A DNA stretch of 64,000 bases. Origin: Gigaspora rosea (Eukaryota; Glomeromycota; Glomeromycetes; Diversisporales; Gigasporaceae). Positions within the stretch are counted from its first letter, which is position 1. Every line of letters starts with the position of its first letter. Positions 1 through 11,320 of this stretch are shown here, piece after piece. The stretch is taken from the NCBI GenBank assembly GCA_003550325.1, contig QKWP01000672.1, forward strand, positions 18,621-82,620, in the 5' to 3' direction. A program made the translations under genes and the position numbers. A model generated the notes under the pieces. That model made no database searches, was not told the origin of the DNA, and saw nothing but the letters and a program-made list of their open reading frames with translations.

Positions 1-1866
1 AGTTTATATCGTAAGCCGATATTTAGTTGTTATATCAACCTTAATAATATCGGCCTTTTTTTGGTTTATATTTTAAAAAATTAATATGTCAACAAGATAT
101 CGGATGGCAGATATTTATATGGTTATATTAATTAGCCGAATATCTTTTACCCGATTTTATAATGTTTGGTTTGTTACATATTGCCTATAATCTTCTCAAT
201 ATCGGCCTATCATATTAAAAAATTTCGACCAGTGCAGATAATGTTTTACGTTTTTGGCGTTCAAAGTTTTTTTTGGACATACTCCCATGTTCGAACATAT
301 CAAGTTCTGAAATACCTAAAATATTTAATAAATGGAATTTCTCTAAATAATTTTGCTTAGAAAATTAAAACCGTTTCCATAAAAAATTTTGGTTCTTTTT
401 GTCATTAAAAATGCCCGATACGATTATAAAATATCGATTCATATTTTTAATTCATTTTTGCCCTAGCAATACTGGGTTATTATTCAAATAAAGTCTAATA
501 TCGTGATTCAAATTAAAGCTCCGTGACATAATATAAAGCTCTAATCTAGAACCCTAATTACTCGGTCTAAATCTATCCACGCCTCTTAGCTTGCCTATAT
601 TAAGGGATTAGATTAAATAAGTTTAATGTGGCATTTTAATAGTGTTAATTTATTTTTATTGTGTGATACATATCTCAGTATTCATCGGCTCTAGTACCAG
701 CCCGCTTTTTACAATGTACTATAAATATTGCAATGCTGAAGACATAGATGAATTTTGAATAAACTAAGTTGATGCAAATATTCTGTATCCACCTACAATT
801 ATTACTTGTAAATAACAAAATATCTGCAACGTAGATAATATAATTAACAGTTATCAGGTAATATATGGGTGATATTGGTTAACGTCATTAAGTTTTCATT
901 TGTTTGCTCAGATTACTCCGCCAAAGCGGCATGATCTAAGCCAACATGTGAAAGCTAAATTATGCTGACCAAATTGACACATCTTACCTCATACTGATAT
1001 TACCCGGAAGTGTTTATTGATCATGTTACTCATATTAATTAATTTAAAAGTAGAGTTTTCATAAAGTTTAGTTTATCACGAGGTTTCTTTTAACTTTTAT
1101 CCGTTAGTTTTTTTTATATATAATCAAAAATATAAACATTCCGGATCAGTCCTAATGTGGAATAAATGTTGATATACCGTGATATTGATATATAATTAAT
1201 ATAAGTTATCAATAGTAACTGCTGGATAATTAATATTATAATCTAATCTTATTTAAATTTTCTTTGCAGAAACTGCAAAGTAACTATATAGTAATTTATA
1301 TATATAGTTACTATAGTAATAAATCTCAAGTTTCTGTAAAGCTATTGTGATACCTCTACTGTATCTTGATTTGATAACTGTGTTTAGATTTGGAAAATTC
1401 TTTAAAGAAAAGCGGTACAGTAATTTTTTATTTGTTTTTGCTTGTGTAACGTTACATTCTTTAAAAGTTAAAACTGTGTAAATACTAAATACAATTGCAA
1501 GTGATTGACAGAAGAATCTTCTAAATCGAAATCAACTTAATAATGCATTTAATATTGAGTTGTAATGAAATTTTAAATTCATTCAATTTGGTAAAGAATT
1601 TTAAATTAGAGTTAATTCCGCAAATTGTGCAATGTGACCCGATTTTTTTTCTTTTTTTTTTTTTTTTTTTTTCTTGGATCGTTCTAAGTTGAATTTAACA
1701 ATTTAGTCAATTGAATTCGTCAAATTAAACTCGGCCAATGGAATTCGTCAAATGAACAAAAAATTTTCGATCGATTAAATTAAGTCAGATTTTGTCTTAA
1801 TCAAACGGAAATTTACAGTGTTACAAAAGATTTTGTGCATTAAATATTATTAAAAATGGGGTTCCT
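1..1866. other. AT-rich intergenic DNA
   Basis: No gene is supported. The first 210 bases contain several ATATCGGC/GCCGATAT-like words, suggesting a worn repeat. A pyrimidine tract, almost pure T, lies at about 1643-1674. A 64-codon open frame at 166-360 has no recognisable features and is treated as chance. Confidence 0.6.
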
Positions 1867-2058
1867 TATCATTTTCCCGATAGTTTTTTCCCGACTGAAA
1901 AAATTACCCCGACAATCATTTCCCCGATATTTTCATGTTTCCCCAACAACAATTCCTCGACACTTTCATTTCTCCGGGAAATAAAGCATCAAAGAGATTA
2001 AGGTACCGGGGAAGTATTCTCGGGGAAATAATTGTGCCGTATTGTCGGGAAAATGATA
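1867..2058. repeat. MITE-like element with 14-bp terminal inverted repeats
   Basis: The left end TATCATTTTCCCGA (1867-1880) is the exact reverse complement of the right end (2045-2058). The interior carries repeated CCCCGA/TCGGGG words in both orientations, so the arms are also partly self-complementary. There is no coding capacity and no clear target duplication. A similar TTTCGCCGA-rich stretch occurs near 10680-10730. Confidence 0.55.
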
Positions 2059-2638
2059 TGTAACCAGAGATAGGCAGTTGATGATATGTCATTGTTACTT
2101 ATTGTTAACAAAATATCATCCAAATTTTTTTTTATCTAACAATAAGTAATTGTAAAATATTCATTATCGGGTTTTATCATTCCGAATGTATTTATGAATA
2201 ATAACCAAATATAATAAACAATGATTAGTAATATTAGCCGATATTATATTTGCATTTATAAAAAAACTAATAAAGTTACGAATCCTTTATTTATTATTAA
2301 TATTTTTTAAACTACATGATTAAAATTTTATTTCATGAAACATCATTTCTTTTATTTGACATTCATAATTTTCTAATTCAATTAATTTTTAAACACGTAT
2401 TGGTGAATTTAAATTTTTTATACTCACTAGTTTATCATAAATAATTATAATGTATTTATATTAGCATAAATTTTTTATAGAAATATCGTACCTCATTAAA
2501 ATTAAACAATAGAAATTTTAAGAAATTTATAGTAAAATCTGATAAATTAAAAATATAAAATTTTATTGTTATAATTATTTGTACCCACATATAAATGTTT
2601 ATAAAACGTGGCGTGGTTACTTTCTAAATTTTCAATTC

Positions 2639-2853
2639 ATTGATATGATGTTACGCAAAAGTATGAATTATAAATTATGCCTAATATAGCTATGTGCACA
2701 ATGTACATTTATATGCTCGTTTCTGGTATAGATAAATAATATCAAATTTTAAACTATTGACATGATGTACACCAAAGTATGAACTATAAATTATTATAAA
2801 CCAAACCATTTTTATGCACGTTTCTAGTATATGGATAAGTAATGAATTATAAA
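2639..2853. repeat. Imperfect tandem duplication, period about 117 bp
   Basis: Two diverged units begin at about 2639 and 2756. Both start with an ATTGAYATGATG-type word, continue through AAAGTATGAAYTATAAATTA and later share TATGCWCGTTTCT. The 80-codon minus-strand open frame across them is a by-product. Nothing else is recognised between 2059 and 3000. Confidence 0.6.
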
Positions 2854-3013
2854 TTAAATTATAAAGTGCATAATTGTTTTGACTAAAATTCTTGGCACGT
2901 AATAATCTAATATATCGATTTAATGTTATCAATGTTGGAATTTCAAATTTGTTTTCGGTAAATGCTTTATCCCGATTATTATTGACTGAAAATTATTATC
3001 ACTAATTCGATCG

Positions 3014-3022
3014 TATATAAAA
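3014..3022 (+). promoter_or_regulatory. Candidate TATA box for the phosphoesterase gene
   Basis: TATATAAAA lies about 235 bp upstream of the chosen start codon. Between it and the gene is a strongly pyrimidine-rich leader (about 3040-3252) typical of fungal core promoters. The last bases before the start read TTTTCTTTTGCAG, which looks like a 3' splice site, so a 5'-UTR intron is possible. Confidence 0.4.
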
Positions 3023-3256
3023 TGAACGTTTTCCTCTTTTTATCTTTGGTTGTTATTTTCCCTCTCTTAACTTTCCCTCCTCAAATTTCCCCCTTAAATT
3101 CCCCCCTTAAATTCCCCTCCCTTAAGTTTCCTCTTCATTCCCTTTAATTTCTTCTTCTCATTTCCGCTTAATTTTCCTCATCACTCAATTTTCGTCATCA
3201 CTCAATTTTCGTCATTATTCCCTTTACCATTTCTAATCATTTTCTTTTGCAGTAAG

Positions 3257-4371
3257 ATGTATCTTTTTAAGCTTCTTCCTATTTTTTTAATCACCATCGG
3301 TGCTGTGATGGCTAAGGATGATGATAAATCAGAAAAATCAGAAAAATCAGGAAAATCAGGAAAATGGTTCGACCGCATGGTTGTGGTCGTGTTTGAAAAT
3401 ACAAATTTTACTGAGGCCATTGCAGAACCCTACTTTAAAGAATTGACTCTTCGTCCCAATGGAGTTCTTCTTTCTGACTTCCATGGTGTAGAACATCCAT
3501 CTGAAGTATGTACTCTGGTTTTGATTATATAACTTTATAAATTATATATTTATATTCTGTAAATTAAATAAATTTTTATTGTTTCTCTTAGCCAAATTAT
3601 GTTGCTGAAATTTCTGGTTCAACATTTGGTATTAAAGATGATGCTAATTACAACATTGATGCAAAGACCATAGTTGATCTTTTTGAAGCAAAAGGAATTT
3701 CTTGGAAAGGTTATATGGAAAATTATCGTAAGTTTCCATTATAAAATTGTTTTTTTTATTACTATTATATTTTTTCAGATTTAAGATTAATAATTTATCA
3801 ATTTTTAGCTGGAAATTGTAACTTGATTTCTGCTACTGGTGATAGTCCTGTAACTGGCAGGAAGAATAGGCTCTATGCACGAAAGCATAATCCATTTTTT
3901 TCATTTACTACAGTTACTAAGAATGCTACCCGTTGTGCAAAAGTTGTTAATGCTGATGAATTTGATGAAGATTTAAAAAATGATAATTTACCACAATTTG
4001 TGTATTATGTACCAAATCAAGATAATGATGGTCATGATACTAATGTAACTTTTGCTGCAAATTGGTATAAAGGTTGGCTCGAACCAAAACTTAAAAATAA
4101 AGCTTTTACCAAAAAAACTTTAATCTTTACCGTTTTTGATGAAGATGAGTCTACTCCTATTAATCATATCTATGCTAGCATTCTCGGCGACCCAGTTCAA
4201 AAAGGTAATAATAATCATAACGATACTACCTTCTATAATCAGTACTCTGTTTTAAGAACTGCTGAAGATAATTGGAATTTGGGCAATTTGGGTAGAAATG
4301 ATACAAAAGTTGCGGCGTTTACTAAATTTTTGAAAGGAAATGATGGTGAGAAAGGAGATGATGAGCAATAA
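3257..4371 (+). CDS. Secreted acid phosphatase / phosphoesterase-family protein (3 exons)
   Basis: Predicted 315-residue secreted phosphoesterase, probably an acid phosphatase releasing phosphate from organic esters outside the cell. Exons 3257-3505, 3592-3727 and 3809-4371. Both introns (86 and 81 bp) have GTATGT/GTAAGT donors and TAG acceptors, and the joined frame is continuous. Residues 1-19 form a hydrophobic signal peptide, followed by a Lys/Asp/Ser-rich linker (20-36). Family signatures of the phosphoesterase (PF04185-type) group are visible: FENT at 46-49, HPSEPNY at 80-86 across the first splice junction, RKHNPF near 153-158, an NQDNDGHD metal-site region at 198-205 and FDEDE at 238-242. 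The C-terminus is Gly/Asp/Glu-rich. The start is the first ATG after the pyrimidine leader and the only one giving a signal peptide. An AATAAA occurs just after the stop. The family call is firm; the substrate is not established. Confidence 0.9.
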
Positions 4372-4990
4372 GAAGAATAAAGACGCTATATACCAAAGAA
4401 AATTTACTATCTGAATTAACATCTTTCTTTTCTTCATATATATATATGTAGTTATTTATTTTAACTTTTTTGTTAAATTAAATTACCTAATGTATTTATT
4501 ATTGCAAGATAGGTTAATTTTTTTTTATAAATACGATCAGATCTCCTTAAATGTACATATAGAGACCAAACTTTTAATAACGTGCATTTAGAGTAACAAT
4601 AGGAAATGGTGCATTTGTAGAGGTCAAGTATATATTTAGGTTAGAGTTTGTATGGTCATTTTAATTTGTGTGTATATATGTATATATGTGTATATTCACG
4701 CAATCTACTACTAGTTTTTAAATTAATAAATAATATCGACCCTGTTTTAATAATTTTTCAGTACCTATATAATTTTGCTTGACGCTTATTTCAGATATTA
4801 TTTACGTAATTTAACTTTGCAACATTTCTCCGGATTTACTAATTTTCCCATGTACCCTAATTTGTCATATATAATATTTCTTATATAATGTGACGAATTA
4901 TTTTTATTTGTTTTTGTTTTTATGATGTAAATATTTTTAAATCATGTATACAAATAAGGTCATACAATGAGGCTTGGTAGCGTAGTTGCT
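4372..4990. other. 3' flank of the phosphoesterase gene
   Basis: AT-rich DNA with short (TA)n and (GTATAT)n runs at about 4434-4450 and 4670-4695. No gene is seen. Confidence 0.6.
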
Positions 4991-5094
4991 TAGCTACCGC
5001 GATAACGCGGTAAATACAGCGAAATCGCGGTAGATACAGCGAAATCGCGGTAAATGCAGCGAATTCGCTGCAAACGTCGCGATGACGCGGTAAC
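4991..5094. repeat. CpG-rich tandem array, 20-bp unit, five copies
   Basis: Units start at 4991, 5011, 5031, 5051 and 5071, exactly 20 bp apart. The consensus is close to TAAATACAGCGAAATCGCGG, and outer copies drift to GCTACCGCGATAACGCGG and CGTCGCGATGACGCGG. Each unit holds a short GCG...CGC dyad. The block is far richer in CpG than its surroundings. Its function is unknown. Confidence 0.8.
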
Positions 5095-7424
5095 AATTTA
5101 AAATGTATATAAACCTTTCGAATTCAATAAAGTTCGATATGAAGTCCAACGTCCATTTTAAAATAATTCATATAATAAAAATAAATACTTATCTTTTGAA
5201 TTCGACTTTAACCTTAATAAACTTTGCGAGACTCAATTCGACGGATGAATTGACTTGTAACTTCGTGTTGGCTTATTATAACTCGAATTCTGCGTAAACG
5301 AGTTTAGTTAATTCTTTTTAAGTTACTCACGTGATATTGACCCAATTTGGACTTTGTACGAATCCTCCGTGTCGTGATTATTCCGATCATCAACCCAAAT
5401 CCTAGATACTTTTAAGCACACTATCATCGATATCACATATTTTCATCAACCCTTATCACCCTTATCACCTAGTATCGTTTCGTCTATTTAACCTTTTCCT
5501 GTTATAAACTCTCCCATTACGATCGCATTATTTCTCTCATCACGTAATCGGTTGGAGCTTTAAATTGGCACGATTGTCTATATTGTTTTATGGCTCTCCC
5601 AACTCAATCGTTACAATAGTTATTCATCACTGCCTCCTTTTTCATTAATGTAAGGTTAGTTCTGACGTATTAAGAGCAAAATGTTATGACGTGTTAAGTT
5701 GTAAATGAGGTTTTGTCAATTGAGGAGAGGTGTCATTGAAAAAGTCTTTAGTGATGACAGATGGAGGCTATCCCGACGATTTGTGTTAGGGATGAAATTC
5801 TAATAGCAACATGTATAAAAACCCATTGAGTTTGTCTCTGTATTTCAGTATTTTCTTCAGGTCCTTTCTGATTGATCCTTGCCTTTGCAAATAAAATCTT
5901 CTGAGTGATTTCAAAGTATACCCTTTCTACTTCATATATCTCTACTTCGTTTATATAAAATTTTGTTTATAGGTACGGAACATTTTTGTATATTATTGTG
6001 AGCATACACTTAGAAACTTCCAAAAAGGAATTGTTTATTCATTTTTGTTTGTACTTGTGCGTATGTACGTTGATGAAAGGCAAGATTGTCTCCCCGATAT
6101 TACTGCGGAGGTTGGTGGAACGAATTCCTGGAATTCTCGGAATTCATGGATGGAAAGAATGGGAGAAATGGAAGGAATGTGGGGAAAGGTGGGAATGACG
6201 AGAATGTGAAGGATAGTAAAAATAACTAGAATTCAAAGAATTCCATTATATGCAGTTAAAAGTATATAAGCGGCCCAATCCCACCTTCAATAAAATTAAC
6301 TCAGTTTTATAACCTTCGAAATCAGAGTAAAAATGTTATCTCAAAGTAGTATTTCTTAACCCAAAATATTCGTCATTACTGAATCCATCTTTTAATTCCA
6401 GCTGGGTTCACATGATTACGGCTAATTTAATGCTAATTCTGGCCAAATCGAAACCAATCGAAATTTTTGGCTAATCAATCGAAATTTTTGCTTAGAATCA
6501 AAATAATACTTGTGCCTGATCGGCATCAAAATTCACCACACGTATCAGTGTTGGGTTTAAGTTATTATCGCACAAGGAAATCTTTTTTTAGTTTTCTTAT
6601 GCAAATTTGAGAAATAAGCTTTTACGTTTTGAGATGAAATTTCCTGATCGTGTCACATTACACCAAATTATGGTCCTTTATTGGACAATAATCACGTGGG
6701 GTGAATTTTTGTTGGGATACTGGGGTAGTTCGAAGTTCAGTTCGGGAATTTTGATGGCGATGTAGGGGTAGTTGAAGGATATGGAACAGAATACCAAATA
6801 TCAACTGGAAATTTGAAAAGGTAGGATTTAAAGATACAATTACCCAATCAGTAGAATTAAAGTTTAATTCATCCTAAATTCTAAATAATTTTAATAAATT
6901 TTAATTAAAAATTTTTTAGTTCATAGTAAAATTTTAATTAATAAATATTACTTCGAGTTTATTATTATCAATTTATTTAAGTATATTAAATATTTCTTTA
7001 ATATGTGCTTTTATAGTAGCACTAGAAATTTCCTTCACTAATTGTTTTATATTTTCATTATGTTCACAATTCTAAATACTTTTAAAAAATTTAATTATTA
7101 GTCCATACAAAATTAATTCTTGGATTTCATAACCCGGTCGGGTCTAAAAATCAAGAATCTAAATTTCAATTTTTTTAAAAAAATTAGTAATAGAAATATA
7201 CAGCAATTACTGCCGTAAATCCTGTGTGGGAAGCTTAAAAATTTAAGACAATTACTACTTAACGCCATAAATCTAATTCAGAGTTAATGGTTAATTAACA
7301 TCAATTGTGCGCTTTAATATTTTATTATAATATATTTGTACCTTTCAAATCATACTTACTTTTATTGTTACGATTTAATATATGTTAACATGTGCAAGTC
7401 ATGCATATGATACGCACAATTAGC
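5095..7424. other. Intergenic DNA without a supported gene
   Basis: Moderately AT-rich DNA. An imperfect duplication of CAATCGAAATTTTTG occurs near 6456-6490, and GAATTC-like words cluster at 6120-6150. Small open frames at 5103-5297 and 5986-6198 have no recognisable domains and no splice-supported extension. Confidence 0.5.
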
Positions 7425-7612
7425 ACGGAATGGCTCAAAATGTTCAAAATGAGCGATATTTTTTAAGAGTTAGGCGACGGAATGGCTCAAAATGTTCAAA
7501 ATGTGCGATAGTTTTAAGAGCTAGGACGGAATGGCTCAAAATGTTCAAAATGTGCGATATTTTTAAGAGTTAGGCGATGGAATGGCTTAAAATGTTCAAA
7601 ATGTGCGATATC
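7425..7612. repeat. Tandem array, unit about 51 bp, 3.7 copies
   Basis: Units begin at 7425, 7477, 7526 and 7577. Each starts ACGGAATGGCTCAAAATG (ATGGAATGGCT in the last) and continues through a GTGCGATA word. The array ends 50 bp before the next transposon. Confidence 0.85.
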
Positions 7613-7670
7613 TTAACATTAATTGACTAAGCAGACTAAGGATGTTTTGTAGCATCGACTTAGTTTATAT

Positions 7671-9024
7671 CAGAGATGGCGCCGAAACCTTTTTTGGCGA
7701 TTCCGAAAGTTTCGGGTTTCGGATTATAGCTTCCGAAACCTTATCCGAAACTCAAAACCTCAACCGAAACCCGAAACCTCAACCAAACCCCGAAACCTCA
7801 ACCGAAACCCCGAAACTGCAAACATCAATAATTTATTTGTTTATTCTCTCAAAGTTGGCGCCGAAACCCTTTTGTGCCAAATCCGAAAAGTTTCGAGCTT
7901 TGGATTATAACTTCCGAAACCTTAGCCGAAGCTCGAAACCTCACCCGGCACCCGAAACCTCATTCGAAACCCAAAACCTCACCTGAACGCCAAAAACTAC
8001 CCAAACTTCCATATACGTTTATTGCATTAATGTATTATATATCTCTTTCAAATGCACTGATGTATGCTATGTATCTCTTCAATATACATTAATCGCATTG
8101 ATGTATGTTATATATCTCCTTACAGCTGATTTGAAAATTAGTGGGACACTTGAAAAATTTTCTTGTTTTTGAAACCTTTCGGTTTCGTCTTATGAATCAT
8201 CTAACTTTTCGGAAACCATGTCACAGTCTTCGGAACTTCGGTCCGATAATGGCGATGTGATTTCCGAAGAGTTATATGATTCATAAGACGAAACCGAAAG
8301 GTTTCAAAAAGAGAAAATTTTTCAGGTGTCCCACTAATTTTCAAATCAGCTGTAAAGAATACAATAAAATTTGAATATCCAGCGCCATTTGGGCTGGAAT
8401 GCATCCAACAATTTATTGCATGCGTGCAGTCCTTTTGTTGTTATTATTCACAAGTATAACATGAAAGGTATAATTCCGGAATTTATATTCTGACAATCAA
8501 GGTTGCTTTTGCAAGCATCAGTTTTTTTATTTTACTACGTAAAAACTGGTACAATATCAAGTAATAATAAATAATTAGTACGTCAATATCTAAGTTACCA
8601 CAGAATTAAATAAATTGTTTGTATCAAAAGTCATAGAATATTATTTATCGATTCGTCATTGGCAATTTTTTCTATCGCCCTAGAATTTTGAAATCAATTG
8701 TAATAACGGTATGATATTAAAAATAAAGTTAAAACAAACCGAGGCAGTGAAAAAAAAACATAATTAAAAAATGATCTATATAATGTTATAATTTATTCAA
8801 AAATAATTTTACATTTTGGGTTCATTAAAAATAAATCAACTTTATAATAATTTTACTTCAATATTATATTTTTGAGTTTCGGATTAAAGGTTTGGGTTTC
8901 GGATTATAGTTTCGGAGTTTCGGGTTTCGGAGTTACGATTTTTTTAAAAAAATCCGAAACTAGTTTCGGATTAGAACCCTTCCGAAACTAGTTTCGGGTA
9001 GGTTTCGTTTCGACACCATGTTTG
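7671..9024. mobile_element. Non-autonomous hAT-type element, 1.35 kb, 8-bp target duplication
   Basis: The left end CAGAGATGGCGCCGAAAC pairs imperfectly with the reverse complement of the right end, CAAACATGGTGTCGAAAC. GTTTATAT is duplicated exactly at 7663-7670 and 9025-9032. Terminal CA-start repeats and an 8-bp duplication are the hAT pattern. Both subterminal regions are packed with CCGAAAC (left, 7681-7985) or GTTTCGG (right, 8875-9010), as expected for transposase-binding words. The left region is internally duplicated: blocks starting near 7676 and 7857 both carry GGCGCCGAAAC and GATTATA. There is no transposase, so it must have moved in trans. Confidence 0.85.
8120..8355. repeat. 236-bp inverted repeat (hairpin element) nested in the hAT
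   Basis: The arms run from TTACAGCTGATTTG at 8120 to CAAATCAGCTGTAA ending at 8355. They match almost perfectly for about 95 bases, including CGAAACCTTTCGG-type sequence also present in the host element. The short spacer carries TTCGGAACTTCGG. No target duplication was found. Confidence 0.8.
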
Positions 9025-9331
9025 GTTTATATTTTAAGTCTCGACTGCCAATATGAGATGACAACTAATAAAATTATTTTTGAGTTTAAATACCATTCTT
9101 GTCGTAACAACAATGCTTTTCGTACTTTCTAATATCATTGGTTGTATTCGCTGTTAAATATTCTTTATCTGTTATGGTTTCAAAATTTTATGATTAACCT
9201 AGAGTTTTTATCAAAAATGTAAAGGCATAATTAGGCGAGACCAATTCGATTCGGTGGATTACGTTATTTCGAATTTCTCCCTTTCTCTCTTAGTAACAAA
9301 AAATTTTCGCTATATACATATATTATTTTGA

Positions 9332-9830
9332 CCGGTGTTACACCTGTCGAGGTACCCCATCAGATCTACAGGTCACGAGTTACTGCGCCCGAACTGTTAG
9401 CGATTTCTGGCGGTCAGATGATTATGTCGGATCAGAAGAAACGGACCGATATGTAGGAAATTATAGATATCAAAGAAATGGCATAAGTGATTGATCGAGC
9501 ATTTATGATAGAAATGCCATTTCTTGTTAATATAGAATATTTTATTATAAATATGGGCGATATTCGCTCCACTTTGTAGGCATGTTCGCCATAACCTTTA
9601 TTAAAAATCAATAAAAGACATTTATTACATTTTCGATTCTATATAATCACATCACGTTTCTTTCGAATTGTCAAATCCCATCATAAACCCTCTCTTATAA
9701 ATACATATACAAACACTAACAACTATAATATACCACAGCGCAGTTTGTGTCTCTGCGCCCACGTGACTCCCTGTTAATAGTTGCTCCGTTAACTTCGATT
9801 TCCGAGAGGTACTTCGTAGGTTAACACCGG
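9332..9830 (+). mobile_element. LTR-like element, copy 1 (499 bp with CCGG ends)
   Basis: Bounded by CCGGTGTTA on the left and TAACACCGG on the right, so the body starts TGTTAC and ends TTAACA, the TG...CA form of an LTR. Inside are TATAAATA-type words (about 9688) and a CACGTGACTCCCTGTT block near the end. It matches copy 2 (11321-11861) in opposite orientation over nearly its full length. CCGG may be a 4-bp target duplication or part of a terminal inverted repeat. No primer-binding site or internal retroelement coding adjoins it, so a solo LTR or a foldback-type DNA element are both possible. Confidence 0.6.
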
Positions 9831-10795
9831 AGAGAATAATAACGGTTGGAATTAATTCCGAAGAGTTATTAAAATTTACTATGTATACGTTCCTTTCCCC
9901 TTTTGAAAAAGGAATGTAACGTAAACCACCGAATTAAATTGATCTCGCCTTAATAAATATATAATTTGTATGCTTTTTTTTTTTTTACATTTTAATTCGT
10001 ATTTATTATTGTAAACTAGCCAGTAATTTTTTCCTGTATCCATGAGCATTTGAGCATAGAATTGGTAGAAATTACAAAGTTGTTTCAGCACAAGAAAAAT
10101 ATTGCAAACATTTAATATCTGACTTATGCACCCCATAACGTGTATCCCGCTAGTTTTAAGAGTTATATAATGATTTATACCCGGTATCTAAGTATAATAT
10201 ATGCTATATGTATCATATAATAAACTTTATAGATGTATTCCACACCGAGTACCCTAGGTACAGAATGAGTAAGAGATATACCCTCAGTACATTAAGTCAG
10301 ATTTCATAGTAGTTAATAAAGTTAAATGAGAAGTGAATGTCTTAAACATTTCAATCATATACACACAGACTAAGGGTATTTTCAAGATTTTATTCACTTA
10401 ATAAGCCAGGAATCGAATGAACAAATAAAGTAAGTTATTATTTCAATGAATAAATAATGGAAATATCTGACATCTTTTTTTTCAAAGTGCGAGATTTTAC
10501 TTCGACTATTCTACTTTAGCTTCGATAGATGGTTGCATTTGCTTGACATTAAAATATGGAACTTTTCATTATGACTATTAGACGTTTAACATAGAAGGAA
10601 ATATAAATTTATGTAGCTTATATTTTGGGATGAATTTAGAGAGCTACATCATCTCAACTAAGGATATTTCGGTATAAACCAATTTCGCCGAAAAATTTCG
10701 CCGACAACTATTTCGTCGACAAATTTGGCCAGATTTAGGGATGGGTTGGCTTACGTTATGGTTAGTGTTGGCTAAAGGTAGATCGTCATGAAACG
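9831..10795. other. Intergenic DNA between the two LTR-like copies
   Basis: AT-rich DNA. A cluster of TTTCGCCGA/TTTCGTCGAC words lies at 10680-10730. The 85-codon minus-strand open frame at 9879-10136 has no recognisable domain and overlaps the edge of the repeat. Confidence 0.5.
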
Positions 10796-10803
10796 GCTGG
10801 CGG

Positions 10804-11296
10804 TAGTGTTCCACATGATTCGGACCGGGCGGGTATTTTTTAAAGATCCGAACCTGGTCCGAACATCGGTTCGGATCTAAAGTTAGGGTCGAATCGTATC
10901 ACTTAGATCCGAGTCCCGTCCGAATCCGTGAAATTTATAAATGCTATAGTTGATTAAGCCCTATGTCCTTGCTAAAAAACAAAAAAAAAAACATGATTAC
11001 AGCTGTTTCATAAATTCCGGATATAAAATAAACTTTCATAATAACATATTACGAATAGGTGTTACGTAATATTAAAAGGTTATATAATTAATTTGTCGAC
11101 ATATTTTATATCGCTCATGTTGGTTGTCCTAAAATGAAAATCAGCCAATCAGCAATCAGTATTATTCTAATAAGACCGGACCGGGTATTACCCGGGCGGA
11201 TCTTTGTATGGGTCGAACCCGTATCGATTCTGATAAATCAAGGGCCCGAACTCGGTCCGTTCAACGGACCGGACCCGGATCTTTTGCGGAACACTA
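10804..11296. mobile_element. hAT-type MITE, 493 bp
   Basis: The left end TAGTGTTCCACA pairs with the reverse complement of the right end, TAGTGTTCCGCA (11 of 12). Flanks are GCTGGCGG (10796-10803) and GCTGTCGG (11297-11304), an 8-bp target duplication with one change. Subterminal regions are rich in GGACCGG/CCGGTCC and GATCCG words. There is no coding capacity. Confidence 0.8.
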
Positions 11297-11320
11297 GCTG
11301 TCGGTGAAATCTACCAAAAA

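Noticed and set aside
3023..3148. Upstream ATG frame of about 41 codons with a signal-peptide-like start
   Set aside because: It begins one base after the TATA-like box, upstream of any likely transcription start, and consists of the pyrimidine-rich leader.
3202..3420. Minus-strand 72-codon frame over exon 1 of the phosphoesterase gene
   Set aside because: Antisense shadow; the plus strand has a signal peptide, family motifs and introns.
5986..6198. 70-codon plus-strand frame
   Set aside because: No homology-like motif, no promoter or splice signals, and a skewed repetitive end.
7425..7612. CRISPR array
   Set aside because: Repeats are contiguous without unique spacers and the genome is eukaryotic; the same holds for the 20-bp and 57-bp arrays.
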